Source: Prevotella sp. UBA3288 (GTDB lineage Bacteria > Bacteroidota > Bacteroidia > Bacteroidales > Bacteroidaceae). Taken from it: a stretch of DNA of 64,000 nt. Positions 33,546 through 41,896 of this stretch are shown here, one piece after another. The position numbers and the translations under genes were made by a program. The notes beneath the pieces were generated by a model, which saw only the letters and a list, made by a program, of their open reading frames with translations, ran no database searches and was not told where the DNA came from. The DNA lies in NCBI GenBank assembly GCA_002361655.1, contig DETM01000031.1, forward strand, positions 14,228 to 78,227. Reading direction: 5' to 3'. Within the stretch, counting starts at the first letter, position 1. Every line of letters begins with the position of its first letter.

Positions 33546-36500
33546 ATGAAGCGTGTCTTTGCCATATTGACGATGGCGCTGGGACTGGTGGTCTCAGCCT
33601 CTGCCCAGCATGACTTCTTCAACCTGACGGCTGACGAAGTGCGTATCGACTCCCTGTTGCCCACGTTCCATTATGAGAAGGCGTTGGGCACCCACTATGC
33701 CGACTCCGTCTACGAGGTTACCATCGACTATCCGGAGTTTATCGACATGGCCGGGGCTGACATCGCTCGCTATCGGCAGATTACCGCCGAGCCGCTGCCG
33801 GCAATGCCGCTCGTCAGGCAGTATGTCGGCTTGTCGCAGAAACGCGCCACGCTCCATGTGTCATTCGTGCCGTTAGTCTTCCGTGACGGCAAATACCAGA
33901 AACTGGTCAGTTTCCACATCTCCGTCAAAGCCCGTCCTGCGGCCATGGCCCGTCGCGCTGCCACCGACGATGCTTCACAGCGCTATGCCGACCACTCGGT
34001 GCTGGCTTCCGGCACGTGGGCAAAGATTCGCATCCCCTCAACAGGCTTCTACCAGTTGACGGATGCGGTCATACGGCAGGCCGGTTTCGTCAACCCCGCC
34101 AAGGTAAAGATCTATGGCTATGGCGGCGGCCTGCAGCCGGAAGTGCTGACGGGCGACTACCTCGTCGAGACCGACGACCTGCACGAGGTGCCGACCTGCA
34201 CACTCAGCGGCAAGCGTCTCTTCTATGGCGTCGGACCGGTCAACTGGTCGTCGGCTGCTCATACGACACGCATCAGGAACCCGTATTCTACCTATGGCTA
34301 CTATTTCCTGACCGAGAGCGACGACGAGCCGCTCACGGTGGATAGTGCCACCTTCTTTGGCAGCCATTATCCGACGGCCAACGACTACCACTCGCACCAC
34401 GAGGTCGACGACTATGCCTGGTATCATGGCGGCCGCAACCTCTACGAGAGCCCGCTCTTCGGGGCGCAGGTGTCACGGTCGTATTCCCTGCCGGCCTATT
34501 CGTCGAAGGGAACGCTGGTCGTTGCATTGTCGTACAACGGGCTCTGCGAGGCCACGGTGCTGGTCAACGACTCGGTGGTGGGCACTGCCAAGGTGACCTT
34601 GGCGCTCGACCAATACAGTAAGGCGGGGGCCCAGCAGTGGACGTTTGACATCGACCATGGTCTGCAGGCCGCTAATACGGTGACCATCCGTCAGGAGTCC
34701 GGTGCCGATATGCGCCTCGACTACCTGACCATCGTGAGCGATCAGCCACAGACGCTCGGCAGCGTGGCCTCGACGACCTATCCTGTTCCGGAATATGTCT
34801 ACCACATCACTAATCAGGATCACCATGCCGACCCGCAGGCCGACATGGTCATCATCATTCCTACCACGCAGAAGTTCGTCAGTGAGGCAGAACGGCTGAA
34901 GACCCTCCATCAGACCCGCGACGGCATGAGGGTGAACATCGTGCCGGCCGACGAACTCTTCAACGAGTTCTCCAGCGGCACGCCCGACGCCAATGCCTAT
35001 CGCCGGTATATGAAGATGCTCTACGATCGTGCCGAGACCGACGACGACCTGCCACGCTACCTGCTGCTCTTCGGCGACGGGGCCTGGGACAACCGTATGC
35101 TCTCGTCAAACTGGCGTAACACGTCGCCCGACGACTTCCTGCTCTGCTATGAGAGCGAGAACTCCTTCAGCGAGGTCCGTTGCTATGTCACCGACGACTA
35201 TTACTGTCTGCTCGACGATGGCGAGGGCGGCAACGTGCTGACGGACAAGTTCGATGCCGCCGTGGGACGACTTTCTGCCCGTACGCTGGAGGAGGCCAAG
35301 ATTCTGGTCGACAAGATCGAGTCTTATGTCAGCAATGAGCAGGCCGGTGCCTGGCAGAATGTCATCTGCTTCATGGCCGACGACGGCAATGCCAACCTGC
35401 ACATGAACGATGCCGAATATGTACATCAGGCGGTGTCGACGGCCTATCCTGATTTCCAGTATAAGAAAATCTATTGGGACGCCTATACCCGGGTGGCCTC
35501 GGCCACGGGCTATTCGTTCCCTGATGCCACCCGTCTGATCAAACAGCAGATGCAGTCGGGGGCCCTCATCATGAACTATTCCGGTCATGGCGCTGCCTAC
35601 TGTATGTCGCATGAACAGGTGGTGGTGCTCTCCGACTTTGCCGCTTCCACGTCGTTGCGCCTGCCGCTGTGGCTGACGGCTTCGTGCGACATCATGCCGT
35701 ATGAGGGCCAGGAGGAGAACATCGGCGAGACGGCCATGATGAATGCCAACGGCGGGGCCATCGCTTTCTATGGCACCACACGGACGGTCTATGCCAACTA
35801 CAACCGTAAGATGAATGAGAAATACACGACTTTCGTGCTCGGTACTATCAATGGCAAGCGTACCTCTGTCGGCGAGGCGGCCCGTCTGGCAAAGAACGAC
35901 ATCAAGAGTACCAATGCGGATGAACTTATCAACAAGTTGCAGTTCACCCTGCTGGGCGACCCGGCCCTGGTGCTGGCGGCCCCCACTGGACGGATGGTCA
36001 TCGACAGCATCAACGGCAAGGCGGTCGGCGATACCACGCCGGCCCTGGCGGCCGGTACCAGTGCAAGGGTTAGCGGCCATGTGGTCGGACATGATGACTT
36101 CCACGGCGTGGCCACCTTCCATGTCTACGATGTCGAGGAGACGGTCGTCGGACATATGTATGATGCTACCGCCGAGAAGGCGATGGTCTTCCAGGACCGT
36201 CCCAACGTCATCTATACTGGCAGCGACAGTATCCGCAACGGCCGCTTCTCGTTCACCTTTGCCGTACCCAAGGATGTGAGTTATTCCGATGAGACAGGCC
36301 TCGTCAGCGCCTATGCCGTCAACGATGACAAGTCGTTCGAGGCTCACGGACGGTACGACAACTTTACACTGTCGGGTTCTGCCGAGATCAGCAACGACGG
36401 CATCGGACCGTCTATCTACTGCTATCTCAACAGCGAGTCGTTCACGAATGGCGGCAAGGTCAACTCCACACCCTATTTCGTGGCTCAACTGACCGACAAC

Positions 36501-37061
36501 GACGGCATCAATGCTGCCGGCAACGGCATCGGCCACGATCTGGAACTGGTCATCGACGGCGAGATGAGCCGCACCTATAACCTCAATGAATACTTCCAAT
36601 ATGAGTTTGGCGACTATCACAGCGGCACCGTCGGCTTCAGCATCCCCAAACTGAGCGAGGGACAGCATAAGTTGCTGTTCCGTGCCTGGGACATACTGAA
36701 CAACTCGTCGACGGCTGAACTGACCTTTGTCGTCGACCCCAAGTTAGAACCTACGATTATCAATGTGATATGTACCAACAATCCTGCCGAGGGCCGCACA
36801 CGCTTTGTCATCAGCCACGACCGTACCGGCAGCGAGATGGATGTGACGCTCGAAATCTTCGACCCCTCGGGACGTAAGTTGTGGGAGAAACGCGAGAGCG
36901 GTGTGCCCACCGACCAGAACTATGTGGTCGATTGGGATCTGACCGTCGGCAACGGATCCCGGCTGCACACCGGTGTCTATCTCTATCGGGTGCTGGTCAG
37001 CAGCAATGGCAGCACGCAGGCCACCAAAGCCAGGAAATTGATAGTGATAGGCAATAAATAG
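33546..37061 (+). CDS. porU: T9SS sortase PorU, gingipain-like C25 peptidase
   Basis: Cell-surface sortase that removes the C-terminal sorting domain of T9SS cargo and links it to the outer membrane. 1171 residues, signal peptide ending VSASAQ. A long N-terminal beta region precedes the C25 peptidase domain (about 430-800), with catalytic H681 in NYSGHGAAYCM and C714 in WLTASCDIMPY. TVGRLSARTLEEAKILVDKI-type sequence (AAVGRLSARTLEEAK) is typical of the family. It ends with Ig-like domains and a tail resembling a T9SS sorting domain (HTGVYLYRVLVSSNG...KLIVIGNK) that PorU retains. porV follows directly, as in Porphyromonas gingivalis. The five T9SS-tailed proteins in this window are plausible substrates. 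Confidence 0.92.
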   Translation: MKRVFAILTMALGLVVSASAQHDFFNLTADEVRIDSLLPTFHYEKALGTHYADSVYEVTIDYPEFIDMAGADIARYRQITAEPLPAMPLVRQYVGLSQKRATLHVSFVPLVFRDGKYQKLVSFHISVKARPAAMARRAATDDASQRYADHSVLASGTWAKIRIPSTGFYQLTDAVIRQAGFVNPAKVKIYGYGGGLQPEVLTGDYLVETDDLHEVPTCTLSGKRLFYGVGPVNWSSAAHTTRIRNPYSTYGYYFLTESDDEPLTVDSATFFGSHYPTANDYHSHHEVDDYAWYHGGRNLYESPLFGAQVSRSYSLPAYSSKGTLVVALSYNGLCEATVLVNDSVVGTAKVTLALDQYSKAGAQQWTFDIDHGLQAANTVTIRQESGADMRLDYLTIVSDQPQTLGSVASTTYPVPEYVYHITNQDHHADPQADMVIIIPTTQKFVSEAERLKTLHQTRDGMRVNIVPADELFNEFSSGTPDANAYRRYMKMLYDRAETDDDLPRYLLLFGDGAWDNRMLSSNWRNTSPDDFLLCYESENSFSEVRCYVTDDYYCLLDDGEGGNVLTDKFDAAVGRLSARTLEEAKILVDKIESYVSNEQAGAWQNVICFMADDGNANLHMNDAEYVHQAVSTAYPDFQYKKIYWDAYTRVASATGYSFPDATRLIKQQMQSGALIMNYSGHGAAYCMSHEQVVVLSDFAASTSLRLPLWLTASCDIMPYEGQEENIGETAMMNANGGAIAFYGTTRTVYANYNRKMNEKYTTFVLGTINGKRTSVGEAARLAKNDIKSTNADELINKLQFTLLGDPALVLAAPTGRMVIDSINGKAVGDTTPALAAGTSARVSGHVVGHDDFHGVATFHVYDVEETVVGHMYDATAEKAMVFQDRPNVIYTGSDSIRNGRFSFTFAVPKDVSYSDETGLVSAYAVNDDKSFEAHGRYDNFTLSGSAEISNDGIGPSIYCYLNSESFTNGGKVNSTPYFVAQLTDNDGINAAGNGIGHDLELVIDGEMSRTYNLNEYFQYEFGDYHSGTVGFSIPKLSEGQHKLLFRAWDILNNSSTAELTFVVDPKLEPTIINVICTNNPAEGRTRFVISHDRTGSEMDVTLEIFDPSGRKLWEKRESGVPTDQNYVVDWDLTVGNGSRLHTGVYLYRVLVSSNGSTQATKARKLIVIGNK

Positions 37062-37127
37062 GAATCTTCTGCGTTTATAAGCATAGAGTTCTATTTATTA
37101 GACTATAATAACATTGATAATACTGTA

Positions 37128-38312
37128 ATGAATATGATAAGAAAGAATATAGGGGGTGGGTTGCTGGGCTTGTCGCTCTTCCTTTCCTTGCCCTTGTCGG
37201 CTCAGGACTATAAGACAAGCACGTTCAACCCCGTTGAGCATGCAGTGATTTCCCAGACCATCGCCCCCGATGCCCGTGCTGCCGGTATGGGCGATGTCGG
37301 TGCGGCCACCGACCCTGACGTCAACTCGCAGTACTGGAACCTGGCCAAATATCCCTTCTGCATCAGCCGTGCCGGTATCGCCCTGAACTATACGCCGTGG
37401 CTGCGGCAACTGGTCAACGACATCGACCTGGCCTATGTCGCCGGCTACTATCGCATCGGCGACTATGGTGCCCTGTCGGGGTCGCTGCGCTATTTCTCCT
37501 TGGGCGAGGTCTATACCGACCAGGCCGGCGAGGATGCATCGACCACCGTCAAACCTTACGAGATGTCGCTCGATGTGGCCTACTCACGTATGCTGAGCGA
37601 ACATTTCTCGCTGGGCGTCGGCCTTCGCTGGATCTATAGCGACCTGCGCTACGACTACTCCGAAGACTCGAAACCGGCTTCTGCCTTTGCGGCCGACATC
37701 GCCATGTACTATAATAATTATGTGATGCTGGGCAACCGCGAGAGCCAGTTGGGACTGGGACTGACGCTGTCGAATATAGGTTCTAAGATTTCCTATTACG
37801 GCGACGAAGAGAGTCAGTTCATCCCTGCCAACCTGCGCTTGGGAGCCTCGCTCATGGTGCCTATCGACGAATACAACCGGTTCACCATCGCTGCCGATGC
37901 CAACAAACTGCTGGTGCCGACGGTGCCGGTGCAGATGGTCGACGAGTCCAACTCTGACTATCAGGACCGTGTGCGCCGAGAGTATAGCGACATGTCGAGC
38001 ATCAAGGGTATCTTTACCAGTTTCAGCGATGCCCCCGGCGGCTTCAAGGAGGAACTGGAGGAGATACAGTGGAGCCTCGGTGCCGAGTATGTCTACCACG
38101 ACCAGTTCTCGCTGCGTGCCGGTTATCACCACGAGGCGGAGTCGAAGGGCAACCGTAAGTATTTTACCGTGGGTGGCGGCTTCCGCATGAGTGTCTTCTC
38201 GCTCGACGTGGGTTATGTTATCTCCACGGCTCAGTCGAACCCCCTCGACCAGACTCTCCGTTTCACCCTGGCCTTCGACATGGATGGCATCAAGGATTTG
38301 TTCAAGAGGTAA
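37128..38312 (+). CDS. porV: T9SS outer-membrane protein PorV (LptO)
   Basis: Outer-membrane beta barrel of the FadL-like type that collects cargo from the secretion channel and presents it to PorU. 394 residues; the start may be 37128 or the ATG two codons later. The signal peptide ends LPLSAQ. The diagnostic start of the mature protein is FNPVEHAVISQTIAPDARAAGMGD, followed by VGAATDPDVNSQYWNLAK and alternating beta strands. The last strand ends in RFTLAFDMDGIKDLFKR. It lies 66 bases after porU and is probably cotranscribed. Confidence 0.93.
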   Translation: MNMIRKNIGGGLLGLSLFLSLPLSAQDYKTSTFNPVEHAVISQTIAPDARAAGMGDVGAATDPDVNSQYWNLAKYPFCISRAGIALNYTPWLRQLVNDIDLAYVAGYYRIGDYGALSGSLRYFSLGEVYTDQAGEDASTTVKPYEMSLDVAYSRMLSEHFSLGVGLRWIYSDLRYDYSEDSKPASAFAADIAMYYNNYVMLGNRESQLGLGLTLSNIGSKISYYGDEESQFIPANLRLGASLMVPIDEYNRFTIAADANKLLVPTVPVQMVDESNSDYQDRVRREYSDMSSIKGIFTSFSDAPGGFKEELEEIQWSLGAEYVYHDQFSLRAGYHHEAESKGNRKYFTVGGGFRMSVFSLDVGYVISTAQSNPLDQTLRFTLAFDMDGIKDLFKR

Positions 38313-38334
38313 ATTGTTTCAATATAAAATAGTA

Positions 38335-38847
38335 ATGATGATGTTTCGTGTTGGAATGGGATATGATGTCCACCGTATTGTTGAGGGACGTGAGTTATGG
38401 CTTGGTGGTATCAGAATCCCCTTCTTTCTCCCCACCTCGGAAGGGGCGGAGAAGGGCTATGGCCTCCTCGGCCACAGCGATGCCGACGTGCTCATTCATG
38501 CCATCTGCGATGCCATCCTGGGGGCTGCCAACATGCGCGACATCGGCTACCATTTCCCTGACACCAGCGAGGAGACTCTGGATATGGACAGCAAGATCAT
38601 CCTGAAGAAGACTATCGAACTCGTTGCTGCCAAGGGCTACCGCTTGGGCAATATCGATGCCACCATCTGTGCCGAGCGTCCTAAGATGAACCCCCATATA
38701 CCGCAGATGCAGCAGTGCATGGCCGAGGTCATCGGCTGCGACCCCGACCAGATCAGCATCAAGGCCACCACCACCGAGCGGCTCGGCTTCACCGGCCGGC
38801 AGGAGGGCATGAGTGCCTATGCCGTCGCCCTGCTCATCCACTCATAA
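38335..38847 (+). CDS. ispF: 2-C-methyl-D-erythritol 2,4-cyclodiphosphate synthase
   Basis: Methylerythritol-phosphate pathway enzyme forming the cyclic diphosphate intermediate of isoprenoid synthesis. Three consecutive ATGs (38335, 38338, 38341) are candidate starts; a reading from 38191 overlaps porV and is rejected. Motifs: RVGMGYDVHRIVEG (zinc-binding Asp and His), GYGLLGHSDADVLIHAICDAILGAA, DIGYHFPDTS and the late KATTTERLGFTGRQEGMSAYAV. About 168-170 residues, close to the normal 160. It lies 22 bases after porV. The terminator hairpin of the antisense small RNA begins just past its stop. Confidence 0.96.
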   Translation: MMMFRVGMGYDVHRIVEGRELWLGGIRIPFFLPTSEGAEKGYGLLGHSDADVLIHAICDAILGAANMRDIGYHFPDTSEETLDMDSKIILKKTIELVAAKGYRLGNIDATICAERPKMNPHIPQMQQCMAEVIGCDPDQISIKATTTERLGFTGRQEGMSAYAVALLIHS

Positions 38848-38884
38848 TAAAAAGTCCGCTGCAACTCTCGCGAGCAACAGCGGA
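38848..38884 (-). terminator. Terminator of the small RNA
   Basis: On the minus strand TCCGCTG (884-878 of 38xxx) pairs with CAGCGGA (861-855). An inner CTC/GAG stem is capped by a GCGA tetraloop, and CTTTTTATT follows. It lies directly against the ispF stop codon. Confidence 0.8.
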
Positions 38885-39085
38885 ACAAGCCTATGTTTAA
38901 CTAAAAATCCTTTTCTCTAAAAGAAATTTTCAGTCCACAAAGGACTAAAAATTTGAAAGTTTAAAAGGGTGTTTCACAACAACCTCCTGTTATCCCACAG
39001 TTGAAAACTTTCTTTTTTACCAATAACTAAAAACCTAAAACTATAAATATTACTACTAACCTAAAACAATCTCTGAATCTTTTTG
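38848..39085 (-). ncRNA. Candidate structured small RNA, about 238 nt
   Basis: On the minus strand a good promoter (39099-39092, with TTG at 39122-39120) is followed by about 238 bases without a convincing reading frame and then an intrinsic terminator. Internal helices are strong. GAAAGTTT (39012-39005) pairs with AAACTTTC (38962-38955) around a CTGT/ACAG hairpin. A 13-base-pair hairpin joins 38954-38942 to 38936-38924 with one G-U pair. A small CTTTT/AAAAG hairpin comes next, and then the terminator stem. The promoter-to-terminator layout fits a stand-alone RNA. Possible identities are a 6S-like RNA or a Bacteroidales-specific ncRNA family; none can be confirmed from sequence alone. Confidence 0.7.
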
Positions 39086-39091
39086 ACGATG

Positions 39092-39122
39092 CAAAGGTAC
39101 GACGATTTTCTGACTCCCGCAA
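39092..39122 (-). promoter_or_regulatory. Promoter of the small RNA
   Basis: TACCTTTG (39099-39092, minus strand) with TTG (39122-39120) 20 bases upstream matches the Bacteroidetes consensus. Confidence 0.75.
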
Positions 39123-39232
39123 TATTTTTCACCCGATAACTCTCAAAAAGTGCTATATTCTTGACGCAAATCAAGCAATTGTGTCCGCAAACACGTCGGT
39201 TTTGTCTCAATTGCCCTTCACCTCTAATCATA

Positions 39233-39260
39233 ATTCTCCATTCTCCATTCTCCATTCTCG
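39233..39260 (+). repeat. Heptad tandem repeat upstream of the glycosyltransferase promoter
   Basis: Four head-to-tail units, ATTCTCC three times and then ATTCTCG, end 11 bases before the -7 box at 39272 and fill its -33 zone. Confidence 0.9.
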
Positions 39261-39271
39261 ATTATATTTCG

Positions 39272-39279
39272 TACCTTTG
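39272..39279 (+). promoter_or_regulatory. Promoter -7 box of the glycosyltransferase operon
   Basis: TACCTTTG matches TAnnTTTG. Transcription should start near 39285, directly before the long hairpin. Confidence 0.7.
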
Positions 39280-39288
39280 CAGCCGACT

Positions 39289-39345
39289 ACCGGTACGCAG
39301 GTGTCTCACTTGCGGCTGCCGCAAGTGAGACACTTGCCTATCGGT
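39289..39345 (+). promoter_or_regulatory. 28-pair hairpin at the 5' end of the glycosyltransferase mRNA
   Basis: A perfect 16-base stem (39301-39316 with 39318-39333, one-base centre T) is extended by GCAG/TTGC (one G-U) and, after one C-C mismatch, by ACCGGTA/TATCGGT. The whole 57-base element folds on itself near the predicted transcription start. No T run follows, so it is not a normal terminator. Confidence 0.85.
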
Positions 39346-39385
39346 GCAAAGCAGTAAAGTAACAGTTTAGTTATATAGAAGCGCA

Positions 39386-40663
39386 ATGAAAGTGTTGATC
39401 GTCAGTACAACCGAATGTGCAGGTGGCGCCGCTGTGGCTGCCGGCCGTTTGATGCATGCCTTGAACAATCATGGTGTTAAGGCGAAAATGATGGTGCGCG
39501 ACAAACAGACCGACGACCTCGCGGTGGTCCCACTGCCTGTCTGGCATGGCCTCTCCCGCTGGCGTTTCCTGTGGGAGCGACTGCTGCTCTTCTTTCATCT
39601 GCACTTCAACCGAATTCACCTTTTCGAGATTGACATGGCCAACACCGGTGCCGATATCACGAAGACCGCTGAGTTCCGTGAAGCCGACATCATTCATCTG
39701 CATTGGGTTAACCAGGGCATGCTGTCGCTGACGGACATCAAGAAGATTCTCCGTTCGGGCAAACCCGTGGTATGGACGATGCACGACCTGTGGCCGGCCA
39801 CTGCCATCTGCCATCTGTCGCTGGGCTGTAACCGCTTTCGTACCTCGTGCGGCAACTGCCAGTATTTGCCGAACCACGGCTCCGACCACGACCTCGCCAC
39901 CAAGGTATGGCGGCGCAAGCAGCGGATGCTGGCCGGCGAGAACATCATCTTTGTGGCGTGTAGCCGTTGGCTGGAGGCCGAGGCGAAAAGCAGTGCCTTG
40001 CTACAGGGACAGACCATCACCAGCATCCCCAACCCGATTGACACGACCGTCTTCTGTCCCGGCGACCGCCAGAGTGCCCGTCAGGCGGAGCACCTCCCCT
40101 TGGACCGCCGTCTGTTGCTCTTCATCTGTCAGCGGGTGACGAACCCGAACAAGGGGATGTCGTATCTCATCGAGGCTTGTCAGCAGTTGGCCAAAGCACA
40201 TCCCGAGCAGACAGAGTCGATGGGCGTGGTCATCCTGGGCGGCCATGCCGACGAGGTCGTCGCGCAACTGCCGTTTAAAGCCTATCCGATGGGCTATGTG
40301 AACGACACCCAGCGGCTGGTGCGCCTCTATCGCGCCGCCGACCTGTTCGTACTGCCGTCGCTGAGCGAGAATCTGCCGAATACCATCATGGAGGCGATGG
40401 CCTGCGGCTTGCCCTGCCTGGGCTTCCGGGTGGGCGGCATCCCTGAGGAGATAGACCATCTGAAGACGGGCTATGTGGCCGACTATCGCTCGTCGGCCGA
40501 CCTGGCCCGGGGCATCGACTGGATCCTCCGCCATGCCGAGGCCGGGCACCTCTCGGCAGAGGCTGTCCGAAAGGTGCACCGGCAATACACCATGCAGCGT
40601 GTCGCCATGCTCTATACTGAAGTCTACCAACAGGCCATGGCGCAGAAACATTTCCGACTATGA
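39386..40663 (+). CDS. Glycosyltransferase family 4 (GT-B fold)
   Basis: Cytoplasmic retaining sugar transferase probably used in cell-surface polysaccharide or LPS synthesis. It starts MKVLIVSTTECAGGAAVAAGRL with the Gly-rich donor-side loop. DIIHLHWVNQG and WTMHDLWPATAICHLS..C..C follow; a pair of cysteines in HLSLGCNRFRTSCGNC is typical of one GT4 subgroup. The EX7E motif appears as ENLPNTIME near residue 330, after LYRAADLFVLPSLS. 425 residues, no signal peptide. Its TGA overlaps the ATG of the following GT2 gene (40660-40663). Donor and acceptor are unknown. Confidence 0.9.
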   Translation: MKVLIVSTTECAGGAAVAAGRLMHALNNHGVKAKMMVRDKQTDDLAVVPLPVWHGLSRWRFLWERLLLFFHLHFNRIHLFEIDMANTGADITKTAEFREADIIHLHWVNQGMLSLTDIKKILRSGKPVVWTMHDLWPATAICHLSLGCNRFRTSCGNCQYLPNHGSDHDLATKVWRRKQRMLAGENIIFVACSRWLEAEAKSSALLQGQTITSIPNPIDTTVFCPGDRQSARQAEHLPLDRRLLLFICQRVTNPNKGMSYLIEACQQLAKAHPEQTESMGVVILGGHADEVVAQLPFKAYPMGYVNDTQRLVRLYRAADLFVLPSLSENLPNTIMEAMACGLPCLGFRVGGIPEEIDHLKTGYVADYRSSADLARGIDWILRHAEAGHLSAEAVRKVHRQYTMQRVAMLYTEVYQQAMAQKHFRL

Positions 40664-41460
40664 GACGATTCACCGTTATCACCATCACCTATAATGCCGA
40701 GGCCGTGCTGCAGCGGACACTGCAGAGCGTGCTGCGACAGACCTACCGTGGCGTGGAGCACCTCATCATCGACGGGGCCTCGACCGACGGCACCCTGGCA
40801 ATGGCCGAAACCTACAAGACGACCTCCGACGCTGCCGACTGCGGCCATAAGGTTATCATCCACTCGGAGCCCGACCACGGCATCTACGACGCGATGAATA
40901 AAGGACTGACGCAGGCCTCGGGCGACTACCTCGTCTTTATGAATGCCGGCGACTGCTTCCCCGAGGCCGACACGCTGGAACAGATTGTGCATCGCTGCCG
41001 GCTGACCGAGGTGCCGTCGGACGAACTGCCCGGCGTGCTCTACGGCAATACCAACGTGGTCGACAACGACGGGCGCTTCCTTTATCCCCGTCGTCTGCAA
41101 CCGCCGCCACAACTGTCGTGGCGCTCCTTCCGGCAGGGGATGCTCGTTTGCCATCAGGCTTTCTATGCCCGTACCGATATAGCGAAGAACTTGCAGTACG
41201 ACCTGCGCTACCGCTTCTCGGCCGATGTTGACTGGTGCATCAGGGTGATGCGGGAGACGGAGCGACTGGGACTCCCCTTATATAATATAGGTATAGTGGT
41301 GGCCAACTACACCGAGGAGGGTACCACCACCCGCAACCACCGTGCTTCGCTGCTGGAGCGCTTCGACGTGATGCGCCGCCACTATGGGCTGCTGTCAACA
41401 TTGATGATGCACGCCTGGTTCGTGGTCCGCAGTGCCTTGCGAATGGTCTCGGAGCGTTAA
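40660..41460 (+). CDS. Glycosyltransferase family 2 (GT-A fold)
   Basis: Inverting transferase, 266 residues, of the colanic-acid WcaE-like type. MRRFTVITITYNAEAVLQRTLQSVL at the start, IIDGASTDGT for nucleotide binding, EPDHGIYDAMNKG and YLVFMNAGDCF (a DxD-type position) follow; RFSADVDWCIRVMRE is the acceptor-site region. Translation is coupled to the upstream GT4 by an ATGA overlap, so the two likely add consecutive sugars to the same surface glycan. No flippase, polymerase or other glycan genes are beside them. Confidence 0.9.
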   Translation: MRRFTVITITYNAEAVLQRTLQSVLRQTYRGVEHLIIDGASTDGTLAMAETYKTTSDAADCGHKVIIHSEPDHGIYDAMNKGLTQASGDYLVFMNAGDCFPEADTLEQIVHRCRLTEVPSDELPGVLYGNTNVVDNDGRFLYPRRLQPPPQLSWRSFRQGMLVCHQAFYARTDIAKNLQYDLRYRFSADVDWCIRVMRETERLGLPLYNIGIVVANYTEEGTTTRNHRASLLERFDVMRRHYGLLSTLMMHAWFVVRSALRMVSER

Positions 41461-41504
41461 AATAGCCTTTATATAGGTGTATTTTACATTTTTTTTGGAA
41501 AAAA

Positions 41505-41536
41505 TTTGGAGGATTCAAAAAATCTACTTAAATTTG
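41505..41536 (+). promoter_or_regulatory. Promoter of the giant surface-protein gene
   Basis: TTTG (41505-41508), 20 bases, TAAATTTG (41529-41536): a full match to the Bacteroidetes promoter. It lies 360 bases before the ATG. Confidence 0.8.
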
Positions 41537-41542
41537 CAGCCG

Positions 41543-41896
41543 ATATATCAAACATAATTAACGTAAGTACTAAGCAAGCGAACGACTTTGAGGCTCTTCA
41601 CGAGGGCTGAGAGGGAGGCTTGAAAAGGTGAAATCCCGCAAGGGAGCGCCAAATGTCAACAGAAATGAAAACTGTTGTTGTGACCTATAACCGGCTGCCT
41701 CTGTGCAGCAATACAAACAAAACGGGAATAGTGTGCCCGTATGGAGAGAGGATGCTGAAAATTCCGCTTTCTAATAGGGTGTATATATATTAATAATAAG
41801 GTATATAAGGTAAAGGAGAGAGAAAGAAGGATTAATAAACAAACGAGAGAAAAAAACAAAAGTTTAACAAATTTAATAATTAAATTCTTACAAATT
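41543..41896 (+). promoter_or_regulatory. Long structured 5' leader of the giant surface-protein gene
   Basis: About 350 untranslated bases follow the promoter. GC-rich hairpins cluster at 41590-41740: TCCC-GCAA-GGGA near 41635 (GNRA loop), CAACAG/CTGTTG (41657-41662 with 41672-41677), GCTGC/GCAGC (41694-41698 with 41705-41709) and ACGGG/CCCGT (about 41722-41740). The last 130 bases are A-rich. No terminator-like stem with a T run is present, so control, if any, would be on translation or stability. No riboswitch class is assigned. Confidence 0.5.

Noticed and set aside
35106-36668. Open frame of 520 codons opposite porU
   Set aside because: Shadow frame; PorU catalytic residues lie on the plus strand.
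39061-39255. 64-codon open frame on the minus strand over the small RNA promoter
   Set aside because: It runs through the promoter and heptad repeat, has no family features and would not be within the predicted transcript.
39233-39260. CRISPR-like array
   Set aside because: Units are seven bases with no spacers and no cas genes; it is a simple tandem repeat.
41600-41710. Resemblance to a cobalamin or TPP riboswitch (GGTGAAATCCC, GCGCCAAATGT, CTGAGA, ACCGGC)
   Set aside because: Only scattered short matches; the GCCACTG core of B12 riboswitches and the second TPP arm are missing, and the downstream gene has no link to either cofactor.
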